Positions 13,772 through 21,768 of a stretch of 64,000 nt of DNA are shown here, in pieces. Location of the stretch: contig NZ_CP152376.1 of the NCBI RefSeq assembly GCF_038784515.1, positions 3,782,001-3,846,000 of the forward strand, written 5' to 3'. This stretch comes from Rhodoferax sp. GW822-FHT02A01 (GTDB lineage: Bacteria; Pseudomonadota; Gammaproteobacteria; Burkholderiales; Burkholderiaceae_C). Position 1 is the first letter of the stretch. Every line of letters starts with the position of its first letter. The notes under the pieces are model-generated. The model ran no database searches. It saw only the letters and a list, made by a program, of their open reading frames with translations, and had not been told where the DNA came from. A program made the position numbers and the translations under genes.

Positions 13772-15103
13772 ATGGGACGTCAGTATTTTGGAACCGATGG
13801 CATTCGCGGTACCGTGGGGCAGTCGCCCATCACCCCGGACTTTGTGCTGCGCCTGGCCCATGCCGTCGGACAGGTGCTCAAGAAGACCGAGGCGCGCCCC
13901 ACCGTGCTGATCGGCAAGGACACCCGCATTTCGGGCTACATGCTGGAGAGTGCGCTGGAGAGCGGCTTTAACTCAGCTGGCGTGGATGTGGTGCTGCTGG
14001 GGCCCTTGCCCACGCCCGGCGTGGCCTACTTGACACGCGCGCAGCGGGCCTCCCTGGGCGTGGTCATCAGTGCCAGCCACAATCCGTTTGCGGACAACGG
14101 CATCAAGTTCTTCAGCGCACAGGGAACCAAGCTGTCCGATGCCTGGGAAGAAGCCGTAGAAGCCGCGCTGCAGCAGGCGCCGGTGTGGGCGGAGTCTGCG
14201 CACCTGGGCAAATCCCGTCGCCTGGAAGATGCGGCGGGTCGCTACATCGAGTTCTGCAAGAGCACCTTCTCCAACGACCTGACTCTGAAGGGTCTGAAGA
14301 TTGTGGTCGACGCGGCACACGGCGCTGCCTACCACATCGCCCCCAAGGTGTTCCATGAGCTGGGCGCCGAAGTGATTGCCATCGGTTGTTCGCCCGACGG
14401 GCTCAATATCAACAAGGACGTGGGTGCCACGCATCCTCAGGCACTGGTGCAGGCGGTGAAGGAGCACCATGCGGATTTCGGCATTGCGCTGGACGGAGAC
14501 GCGGACCGCTTGCAATTGGTGGACAACACGGGGCGCTTGTTCAACGGGGACGAGTTGCTGTATCTGATGGCCGATGACCGGCTGGGCCGCGGTGAGGCCG
14601 TTCCGGGCGTGGTCGGAACGCTCATGACCAACATGGCGGTGGAGGTCGCACTCCAGTCGCGTGGCGTGCAGTTCGTGCGTGCCAAGGTGGGTGACCGCTA
14701 CGTGCTCGAAGAGCTGGAAAAGAAGCGCTGGATTCTGGGTGGCGAAGGCTCCGGCCACTTGCTGGCATTGGACAAGCACACTACCGGTGATGGCCTGATT
14801 TCATCGCTGCAGATCCTGCAGGCTTGCGTGCGTTCGGGCCGCTCTATGGCGCAATTGCTGCAAGGCGTGGAGCTGTTCCCACAGACCCTGATCAATGTAC
14901 GGCTGACCCCGGGCCAGGACTGGAAGGCCAATGCGGCCCTGCACAGTGCCACCCAGGCGGTGGAGGCCGAGCTGGGCAACAGCGGTCGTGTGCTGATACG
15001 AGCCAGCGGCACCGAACCCTTGGTGCGCGTCATGGTGGAGGCCCGCGACGCCAAACAGGCGCAGCAGTCTGCCCAGCGCATTGCAGATACCCTGAAAGTC
15101 TGA
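13772..15103 (+). CDS. glmM: Phosphoglucosamine mutase
   Basis: GlmM interconverts glucosamine-6-phosphate and glucosamine-1-phosphate for UDP-GlcNAc, hence peptidoglycan and lipid A. It is 443 residues, with [12 protein letters not shown] at the N terminus, the phosphoserine loop [19 protein letters not shown] (about 95-113, catalytic Ser in SASHNP), the metal loop DGDADR (about 241-246) and the C-terminal phosphate-binding [13 protein letters not shown]. The ATG at 13772 has an AGGAG ribosome site 7 bases upstream; the open frame before it overlaps folP and is not used. Confidence 0.97.
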   Translation: MGRQYFGTDGIRGTVGQSPITPDFVLRLAHAVGQVLKKTEARPTVLIGKDTRISGYMLESALESGFNSAGVDVVLLGPLPTPGVAYLTRAQRASLGVVISASHNPFADNGIKFFSAQGTKLSDAWEEAVEAALQQAPVWAESAHLGKSRRLEDAAGRYIEFCKSTFSNDLTLKGLKIVVDAAHGAAYHIAPKVFHELGAEVIAIGCSPDGLNINKDVGATHPQALVQAVKEHHADFGIALDGDADRLQLVDNTGRLFNGDELLYLMADDRLGRGEAVPGVVGTLMTNMAVEVALQSRGVQFVRAKVGDRYVLEELEKKRWILGGEGSGHLLALDKHTTGDGLISSLQILQACVRSGRSMAQLLQGVELFPQTLINVRLTPGQDWKANAALHSATQAVEAELGNSGRVLIRASGTEPLVRVMVEARDAKQAQQSAQRIADTLKV

Positions 15104-15105
15104 GC

Positions 15106-15606
15106 ATGACCGACACCATCCGTGTCTGCCTGGCCGACTATGCCAATCCATTGCATGGCAAGGCTCTGGTGGAGATGCTGGACGCCTATGCGCGTGATCC
15201 CATGGGCGGAGGCGAAGGTCTGAGCGCATTTGCCAAGGCCCACTTGGTGGCGGAGTTGGCGCGTGTGCCGGGCGCCTTCAGCGTGCTGGCATTTGATGGC
15301 GAAGCGGACACCATTCCCGTGGGGCTGGTGAACTGCATGCAGGGCTTTTCCACCTTTGCCTGCAAGCCTCTGATCAATGTGCACGATGTGGCAGTCCTTT
15401 CCGCCTACAGGGGCCGTGGCATTGCCGAACGCATGTTCGGCTTGGTTGAAGCAGTGGCGCGCGAACGCGGTGCCTGCAAACTCACGCTGGAAGTGCTGTC
15501 CGGCAACGCCGGTGCCATGCGCCTGTACGCCCGCGTGGGGTTCGCCCGCTATGCATTGGATCCGGCAGCGGGCGAAGCCAGCTTCATGCAGAAGTGGCTG
15601 GGCTGA
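15106..15606 (+). CDS. GNAT-family N-acetyltransferase
   Basis: A 166-residue acetyl-CoA-dependent acyltransferase with unknown substrate. The acetyl-CoA pyrophosphate loop is AYRGRGIAERMFGLVEAVAR (about 98-117), preceded by the beta strand LINVHDVAVL and followed by LEVLSGNAGAMRLYARVGF, the usual motif B. It starts 2 bases after the glmM stop and may be co-transcribed. Nothing in the neighbourhood identifies the acceptor. Confidence 0.85.
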   Translation: MTDTIRVCLADYANPLHGKALVEMLDAYARDPMGGGEGLSAFAKAHLVAELARVPGAFSVLAFDGEADTIPVGLVNCMQGFSTFACKPLINVHDVAVLSAYRGRGIAERMFGLVEAVARERGACKLTLEVLSGNAGAMRLYARVGFARYALDPAAGEASFMQKWLG

Positions 15607-15662
15607 ACTGACATATTTCGCGGTTATGCTGCGCACCTTTGCCTGTGCAACGGGATCGCGCA

Positions 15663-16682
15663 ATGAGCACTACCCCAACTACCCCTTACGGCGCCGACCC
15701 TTCGGGCCTGATCTGCGGCTTTCAGTTCGGTGCAACGGGGCAGGGCGCTCCGGTTGATGCGCAGCTTGCGCTGCAGTGGCTGAGCCAGACAGGTGCCGAC
15801 CAGCACTCAGGCTTTGTGTGGCTGCATTTCAACCTGGCGCACAGTGCTGCGGAAAAGTGGATGCGCGAACACCTCACGCTGTCCGACCAGTTCTACGAGT
15901 CCTTGCGGGATGGCTCCCGTTCCACCCGCGTTGAGCTGGACGACGACATGTTGGTGGCTGTGGTCAATGACGTGCACTACGACTTTGCCTTTGAACCCTC
16001 CGATATATCCACCCTGTGGCTCTCGGTGGGCCCACGTCTGGTGGTCACTGCGCGCCTGCAGCCATTGCGTTCCATAGACCGGTTGCGGGATGCGGTCAAA
16101 CGGGGGGCGGCCATGGGCTCGTCGGTGGAGCTGCTGGTCCATCTGATGCACGACCAGGGAGATGTATTGGTCAGCATTGTTCGCGGCACCACCCAGCGCG
16201 TGGACGAGATTGAAGACAACCTGCTGGCGGGCCGGCTGGAGAAGAAGCGCGCCGATCTGGGGTCGCTGCGCCGGTTGCTGGTACGGCTGCAACGTCTGCT
16301 GGCACCGGAGCCCGCCGCACTCTTTCGTCTGTTGACCAAACCACCCCGGTGGATCGTGGAAGACGATTTGCAGGAACTGCGCCAATCCACCGAAGAGTTC
16401 AACGTAGCGTTGAGTGACATGGCGGCGCTGCAGGAGCGCATCAAATTGCTGCAGGAAGAGATCGCCGGACGCGTGGCCGAGGCCAGCAATCGCACCTTGT
16501 TCGTGTTGACGGTCGTGACGGTGCTGGCGCTGCCCATCAACATCATTGCCGGTTTGCTGGGCATGAACGTGGGCGGCATCCCCTTCAACGAGCATCCCTA
16601 TGGTTTCTGGATCGTGGTGGCCATCATCGTGACCTTCACCGCCATTGCGGCGTGGCTGGCGTTTCGCAAGCCGCGCGATTAG
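15663..16682 (+). CDS. CorA/ZntB-family divalent cation transporter
   Basis: A 339-residue inner-membrane channel/transporter, probably for Zn2+ by resemblance to ZntB. A large cytoplasmic domain (about 1-275) with a long helix (EERIKLLQEEIAG-type heptads near 250-270) precedes two C-terminal membrane helices. The pore signature reads GMNVGGIPF (about 299-307), where CorA has GMN and ZntB a GxNxGGIP form. The ATG at 15663 is preferred over 15639. It converges with the GST gene with 7 bases between stops. Confidence 0.87.
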   Translation: MSTTPTTPYGADPSGLICGFQFGATGQGAPVDAQLALQWLSQTGADQHSGFVWLHFNLAHSAAEKWMREHLTLSDQFYESLRDGSRSTRVELDDDMLVAVVNDVHYDFAFEPSDISTLWLSVGPRLVVTARLQPLRSIDRLRDAVKRGAAMGSSVELLVHLMHDQGDVLVSIVRGTTQRVDEIEDNLLAGRLEKKRADLGSLRRLLVRLQRLLAPEPAALFRLLTKPPRWIVEDDLQELRQSTEEFNVALSDMAALQERIKLLQEEIAGRVAEASNRTLFVLTVVTVLALPINIIAGLLGMNVGGIPFNEHPYGFWIVVAIIVTFTAIAAWLAFRKPRD

Positions 16683-16689
16683 CGCGGAC

Positions 16690-17376
16690 TCAGACCATCA
16701 CAACCGGGCCACCCTTGGCGACGGCGCGCTGGTAGGCGGGGCGGGCCACCATGCGATCCCGGTAGGCCTTTATGTTCGGATAGCGGCTTGCGCCTTCGCT
16801 ACGCGAGAGAGCGGCCTCGATGGCGAAACTCATCTGGAAATCGGCCATGCTGATCTGGTCTCCCGCAAACCAGCTGTGCTTTCCCAGATGCGCATCGATG
16901 AACTCCAGGGCTGTGCGCAGATTGGGGTCGATCAGAATGGCTTGCACTTGGGCGCAGAGTTGTTTGGCAATGGGGCGCACGAAGAAGGGCATGGGTTGCT
17001 TCGGGATCGACATGAACACCAGCTTCATCACCAGCCAGTTCATCAGCGAGCCCTCGGCAAAATGCATCCAGAAGCGGCACTGCCGATGCGCCCAGGTACC
17101 TGTGGCCGGTTGCAGCGCGGCCAGTTCAGGTGGAGCCCACTCACCAAATTTTTCCACCAGATATTCCAGTATGGCACCCGACTCGGCAACGACCTCGTTC
17201 CCGTCGGTGATGACGGGGGACTTGCCCAAGGGGTGAATGGCCCTGAGTTCCGGGGGCGCCAGCCGCGTCCTGGGATCGCGCTGGTAGCGTTTGATGTCGT
17301 AGGGGACGCCCAATTCTTCCAGCAGCCACAGGACGCGTTGGGAGCGGGACGTCTCCAGGTGATGTACGGTAATCAT
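16690..17376 (-). CDS. Glutathione S-transferase family protein
   Basis: A soluble enzyme of about 228 residues. The N-terminal thioredoxin-like domain begins ITVHHLETSRSQRVLWLLEE and carries the glutathione-contacting GKSPVITDGNEVVAESGAI (about 54-72, cis-Pro and Glu-Ser). The C-terminal all-helical domain ends with SMADFQMSFAIEAA, the N-capping box. The start is placed at ATG 17376 rather than 17460 because the extra 28 residues are not family-like. Substrate unknown. Confidence 0.88.
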   Translation of the reverse strand: MITVHHLETSRSQRVLWLLEELGVPYDIKRYQRDPRTRLAPPELRAIHPLGKSPVITDGNEVVAESGAILEYLVEKFGEWAPPELAALQPATGTWAHRQCRFWMHFAEGSLMNWLVMKLVFMSIPKQPMPFFVRPIAKQLCAQVQAILIDPNLRTALEFIDAHLGKHSWFAGDQISMADFQMSFAIEAALSRSEGASRYPNIKAYRDRMVARPAYQRAVAKGGPVVMV

Positions 17377-17481
17377 GCGGCTGATTATGTGGTGCTGCGC
17401 GACTTGCTGCTGTGTCATGGGCCTTTCACACGGCTGCGTCACGATGCTGACTTCATGCATTCACCATTGCGACATACACCC

Positions 17482-18729
17482 ATGCCCCGCGCCTTCTATC
17501 TGGTTTTGGGAGTGCAGTTCCTCTCCACACTGGCCGACAACGCCTTTCTGATTGTCGCCATCGCCCGCGTGCTGGAGCTCTCGGGGCCGGGTTGGCTGAT
17601 ACCGCTGCTCAAGATCAGTTTCACTCTGTTCTATGTGGTGCTGGCGCCCTTTGTGGGGCCCTTGGCGGACGCCTTTCCCAAAGGGCGTGTGATGTTGCTG
17701 GCCAACGCGCTCAAGGTGGTGGCCATGGTGTGGCTGCTGTGCGGCGGCAATCCGGTGCTGGCCATCGGGCTCGCCGGCCTGGGATCGGCTATCTATGCGC
17801 CTGCCAAATACGGCCTGATCACCGAGCTGCTGCCCGCGCGCGACCTGGTGCGCGCCAATGGCTTTTTTGAAAGCGTTACCGTCTGCGCGGTGATCTTTGG
17901 TACCGTGCTGGGAGGGCTATTGGTCAGTCCGTTGATGCCGCGCCTGGCCATGCCGTTTCCGTCGCTGACCCTACTTGTGCAACCCACGGCGCTGGTGGCC
18001 GGTATGCTGGTGCTGCTGGTGATGAATGCGGTGGCCATGTTGCTGAGCGCCGCCGTGGTGGACAGCGGCGCGCGCTACGACCCGCACTCCATCCATCCGG
18101 CCCAGCTCATCAAGCGTTTTGTGGCCGAGAACCGTGTGCTGTGGCGCGATGCCTTGGGTGGCTTGTCAATGTCGGTCACCACCTTGCTGTGGGGCGTGGG
18201 TGCCACCCTCCAGCTGATGGTGCTGCGCTGGGCGCATGAGGCGTTGGGCCTGCCTCTGGCACAGGCGGCTTACCTGCAGGGCATCACCGCGCTGGGTGTG
18301 GTGGCTGGCGCCATATTGGCCAGCCGCTGGGTCGAGCTCACCCAGGCGGAGCGGCTGCTGCCGGTGGGCATTGTCATGGGTATGCTGGTGCCGCTGCTGC
18401 TGTGCGTGCACAGCGCCTGGACGGCGGCGTTGCTGCTGGTGCTGGTGGGCGCATTGGCGGGCTTTTTCGTGGTGCCCATGAATGCGCTGTTGCAGCACCG
18501 CGGCTGCACGCTGCTCACGGCGGGGCGCAGCATCGCGGTGCAGGGTTTCAACGAGAACGCGGGTATGTTGCTGATGCTGGGCGTCTACGCGGTTGCCATT
18601 GCGGTGGAGGTGCCCCTGCATGCGTTGGTATGGGGGTTTGCCGTGATGGTGACCGGCGGAATGGTGCTGATCTGGTGGGGTCGGAACAGGTCACTGCACC
18701 GGTTGCCCTCTCGGCCCATGACGCGTTAG
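17482..18729 (+). CDS. lplT: Lysophospholipid transporter LplT
   Basis: An MFS flippase that returns lysophospholipids to the inner leaflet for reacylation. It has 415 residues and about 12 hydrophobic segments. The start MPRAFYLVLGVQFLSTLADN and the loop LGSAIYAPAKYGLITELLP (about 96-114) are hallmarks of LplT. In enterobacteria lplT neighbours aas, but no acyltransferase is adjacent here. The frame is open far upstream across the GST gene on the opposite strand; that part is not coding. Confidence 0.88.
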   Translation: MPRAFYLVLGVQFLSTLADNAFLIVAIARVLELSGPGWLIPLLKISFTLFYVVLAPFVGPLADAFPKGRVMLLANALKVVAMVWLLCGGNPVLAIGLAGLGSAIYAPAKYGLITELLPARDLVRANGFFESVTVCAVIFGTVLGGLLVSPLMPRLAMPFPSLTLLVQPTALVAGMLVLLVMNAVAMLLSAAVVDSGARYDPHSIHPAQLIKRFVAENRVLWRDALGGLSMSVTTLLWGVGATLQLMVLRWAHEALGLPLAQAAYLQGITALGVVAGAILASRWVELTQAERLLPVGIVMGMLVPLLLCVHSAWTAALLLVLVGALAGFFVVPMNALLQHRGCTLLTAGRSIAVQGFNENAGMLLMLGVYAVAIAVEVPLHALVWGFAVMVTGGMVLIWWGRNRSLHRLPSRPMTR

Positions 18730-18740
18730 TTTTCAGTCAC

Positions 18741-19232
18741 CTATTCCGCGGGTACCAAGTTGCAGATTTTCCCCACGCACTGCACCCGCATGCCGGTGGC
18801 CTTGGGTGGTGCGGCCTCCATCTCCCGGGTTTGCGCGATACGCACGGTGCAGTCGCCCGGTATCGTGCTGCACAGGGCTTTGTCGCCAACGCCAAGCTGC
18901 TTCTGGGTCTGGCGGAAATCCTGCAGAAATTCAGCCGCAATCTGCCTCGCATGCAGATGGCCCACGCGCGCATAGCTCAGTGCGCCCACAAACCCAAAAT
19001 ATTCCACACCGAGTTTCTTAGGCGTCGATAGCTTGGGGTCGTTGCGCATATCACGTATGCATTGCGAGTAGGCATTGGTGTCGCGGTACATGTGCGGGTA
19101 GCACTGTGCCTGCGCCAGGGCGGCCGCTTCGGCGATGGCTTGTTGGCGTGCATCGGATGCGGCCCATGCTGCCTGTGTGGCCCACGCCAGCAGAACCGGC
19201 ACGGCTATCCACTTCAATCGGTTGAACGTCAT
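18741..19232 (-). CDS. Secreted hypothetical protein with conserved cysteines
   Basis: A 163-residue protein not recognised by name. A Sec signal peptide is clear (basic start, then IAVPVLLAWATQAAWAASDA, cleavage near residue 25). The mature part has several cysteines (QCYPHM, QCIRDM, LCSTIPGDC, VQCVGKICN) that could form disulfides in the periplasm. It converges with lplT (11 bases between stops) and lies downstream, on the same strand, of the 5'-nucleotidase gene, from which a terminator separates it. Confidence 0.7.
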   Translation of the reverse strand: MTFNRLKWIAVPVLLAWATQAAWAASDARQQAIAEAAALAQAQCYPHMYRDTNAYSQCIRDMRNDPKLSTPKKLGVEYFGFVGALSYARVGHLHARQIAAEFLQDFRQTQKQLGVGDKALCSTIPGDCTVRIAQTREMEAAPPKATGMRVQCVGKICNLVPAE

Positions 19233-19255
19233 GCGGGATTTACCGTTCCCAATGG

Positions 19256-19283
19256 AAAAAGCCCTCCCGCGAGCGGGAGGGCT
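19256..19283 (-). terminator. Rho-independent terminator of the 5'-nucleotidase gene
   Basis: An 11-bp perfect stem (AGCCCTCCCGC/GCGGGAGGGCT) with a GA turn. On the minus strand it is followed by TTTTT, and it lies 17 bases beyond the stop of the gene at 19300. Confidence 0.85.
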
Positions 19284-19299
19284 GTAGTGCAGCTTGCCA

Positions 19300-21645
19300 T
19301 CAGTTTAGACGGGTCACACGCGGTGCGGGCGGGCTCACGGGAGAGTTCGCCTTGAAGTAGGCAATCAGCGCGGTCAGATCCAGCATCTTGGTGTCGGTGA
19401 TGTTGGAGCCAGTTGCCATCACGGTGAAGTTGTCTCCGCCGCTGGCCAGGAAGCTGTTGGTCACGATCTTGTAGCTCTTGGCTGGGTCAATGGCCACGCC
19501 TTTGAGCTTCAGGCTTCCCGGTACGATGCGGTTACCCTGTCCAACAGGGCGCCCTGCAGGCTGGTTGTTGTCATAGGTGTAGGTCAGGCCAGAAGACGGT
19601 TGCAGCAGACGTCCTACTGCGCCGGTTGCAGCATTGGTCTTCGCGGTGTTGTTGGGGGCCTCCCATTGCTGTTCCAGCAGCCGCAGCAACTGTGCGCCGG
19701 TCAGGTTCAAGGTGGACAGCGTGTTTCCGAATGGCTCCACCGTATTGAGTGCCGCATAGGTCACATTGCCCGGCGCCACATAGCTCAGGTCCGCACGCAC
19801 GCCGCCCGGATTGGTAAATGCAATGTCAGCACCGCCAGGAACACCCAGCAGATAGGAGTCGGCAATCACGTCACCCATGGCACCTTCGGCAGTTTCATCC
19901 CGCCCGGTCACACCGGCTACCGTCATGAGTGCCCGGTTGATGCTGGAGGTGATGGTTCCCACACTTTGCGCGGCAAGCGTGCTGGAGAGGCTCTTGTACT
20001 TGGTCACCAAGCCGTCAATGGTTGCGTCCTTGGCCACGGAGGTGAAGCCAGAAGGCAGAGTCGCATTGCCGGCCACATCTGCTCGGATTACCGGCTCCGT
20101 ATTGGCGCTAGCCGAAACCATACCCTTGTTGGGCTGCAGCACCATGTCCACTGCGGTGACTGCGCCACCGTAATAGCCGGTGGAGGTCAGCAGCATGTTT
20201 TTCTTGGCTGCCTTGGCAGGATAGTTGCAGACATATTCCTGGTGGGTATGGCCGCTCACCACCATGTCCACGTCCGCAGACAGCTTGTCCACGATGGTGG
20301 TGATGTCACCAGCAAAGCCGGGGCAGGTCTTGTCGTTGATGGTGGTGGCCGTGGTCTGGCCACCCTGGTGAATCAGGACGACCACGGCGTTGACACCGTT
20401 GGCCTTGAGTTTGGCCGCGTACTGGTTGATGACTGCAGACTCTTCCTTGAATTCCAATCCTGCGATACCGCTGGCGGCCACGGCGGTGGGAGTTCCCTGG
20501 AAGGTCAGGCCGATGAAGCCCACGCTTACCGTTCCGAAGCGCTTGATGTAGGTGGCAGGCAGCAGCGTCTTTCCGGTTGCTGTGACGTTGACATTGGCCG
20601 CCAAATACTTGAACTTGGCACCCGGGTAGATGCCATTGACCAGACAGGTGTCCGCACCGACAACACCCTGTGTGCCTGATGCCGGATAGCAGCCACCATT
20701 CTGAATGCGCAGCAATTCCGCACTGCCGCGGTCAAATTCGTGGTTGCCTACCGATGTGACTTCCAGGCCGATGTTGTTGAGGATGTCCACCGTGGCCTCG
20801 TCGTGGGTGATCATGGACTCGAACGGCGAAGCGCTGATGGAGTCGCCCGCGCCCACTACGATGCTGTTAGTGTTTTGGGCCTTGAGGTTCTTCACCAGCG
20901 TGGCGAGGTAAGCCGCTCCGCCCACGGTCACGCTTTGACCGGCACCGCCGTTGGGGAGCACCATGGTCCCGCCGTTGCTGGCGGAAGGGGGAGCGAAGTT
21001 GCCGTGAAAGTCGTTCATGGCAATCAGTCGTACGTTGACGGGTTTAGCAGCAACAGCATCCAGCAATGCGTCATAGCCGTTGCCGGATTGGCTGCCCGTC
21101 TTCGCTACCAGCTTGTCCGTGATGAGGTCTTTGAGACTGTCAACGTTGAAACCTTTGGCCTTCAGATCATTGAGCACCAGGGTCTGCGCAGCGGCCAGCT
21201 TGGTCGGGTCCAGCAAGGCTGCCATGCTCGCGTCAAATGCACTGAAGAAAGCCGCTGTATCCACGGTGTCCGATGACAGGGACGCAACCAATTGTTCGGT
21301 AAGCGGCGTGACGTTAGCAGTGCCCGAGTTGCCAGTACCGTAGGCTACGGAATGCAGTTTGCGTGAGCCATCATCTGCTTCGATCAGGCAAGGAAGCTTG
21401 CCTATGGCGGTGGCAGCGTAGCTTCCATCCGCCGCAGACTTGGTGCTGGCAACGGAGCCTCCCGCGCAAATTACCGAAATGGATGCCCCACTCATGGCTG
21501 CGCCGGTAGCGGCCACGCCATTCACGCTGACCGCCGGTTCGCCGCCGCTGCCACCGCAGCCCAACAAGACGACACCCGCAGCGGAGGCAATACACAAGGA
21601 CAGCACGAGCCCCTTGCGTTGCGTAATGGAGTCAATAGTTTTCAT
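19300..21645 (-). CDS. 5'-nucleotidase / metallophosphoesterase lipoprotein
   Basis: A predicted surface or periplasmic hydrolase of nucleotides or UDP-sugars, 781 residues. The N terminus has a lipobox (VVLLGCGG, Cys about 30) followed by a ~190-residue extra domain (PAVSVNGVAATGAAMSGASI onwards) not found in E. coli UshA. The calcineurin-like core shows AMNDFHGN, GAGDSISASPF, GNHEFDRG and VVSGHTHQEY metal motifs, then a 5'-nucleotidase C domain with NPGGVRADL and FGNTLSTLNLTG. The start is set at ATG 21645, before MKTIDSITQRKG; the open frame to 21756 is unlikely. It has its own terminator. Confidence 0.9.
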   Translation of the reverse strand: MKTIDSITQRKGLVLSLCIASAAGVVLLGCGGSGGEPAVSVNGVAATGAAMSGASISVICAGGSVASTKSAADGSYAATAIGKLPCLIEADDGSRKLHSVAYGTGNSGTANVTPLTEQLVASLSSDTVDTAAFFSAFDASMAALLDPTKLAAAQTLVLNDLKAKGFNVDSLKDLITDKLVAKTGSQSGNGYDALLDAVAAKPVNVRLIAMNDFHGNFAPPSASNGGTMVLPNGGAGQSVTVGGAAYLATLVKNLKAQNTNSIVVGAGDSISASPFESMITHDEATVDILNNIGLEVTSVGNHEFDRGSAELLRIQNGGCYPASGTQGVVGADTCLVNGIYPGAKFKYLAANVNVTATGKTLLPATYIKRFGTVSVGFIGLTFQGTPTAVAASGIAGLEFKEESAVINQYAAKLKANGVNAVVVLIHQGGQTTATTINDKTCPGFAGDITTIVDKLSADVDMVVSGHTHQEYVCNYPAKAAKKNMLLTSTGYYGGAVTAVDMVLQPNKGMVSASANTEPVIRADVAGNATLPSGFTSVAKDATIDGLVTKYKSLSSTLAAQSVGTITSSINRALMTVAGVTGRDETAEGAMGDVIADSYLLGVPGGADIAFTNPGGVRADLSYVAPGNVTYAALNTVEPFGNTLSTLNLTGAQLLRLLEQQWEAPNNTAKTNAATGAVGRLLQPSSGLTYTYDNNQPAGRPVGQGNRIVPGSLKLKGVAIDPAKSYKIVTNSFLASGGDNFTVMATGSNITDTKMLDLTALIAYFKANSPVSPPAPRVTRLN

Positions 21646-21768
21646 TATGAAATCCCAGGTTGAACAATAACGGCGCCATGCTATGTGTCTAGCATGTAAA
21701 GCTGATGACAAAGGCTGTGCCGGCCTATGTTGCAGACGCAGAGGCGCGGCTTGCACCGCAGCGGTTGT

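Noticed and set aside
16645..17481. N-terminal extension of lplT across the GST gene
   Set aside because: The open frame is antisense to a well-supported GST gene; LplT homology begins at 17482.
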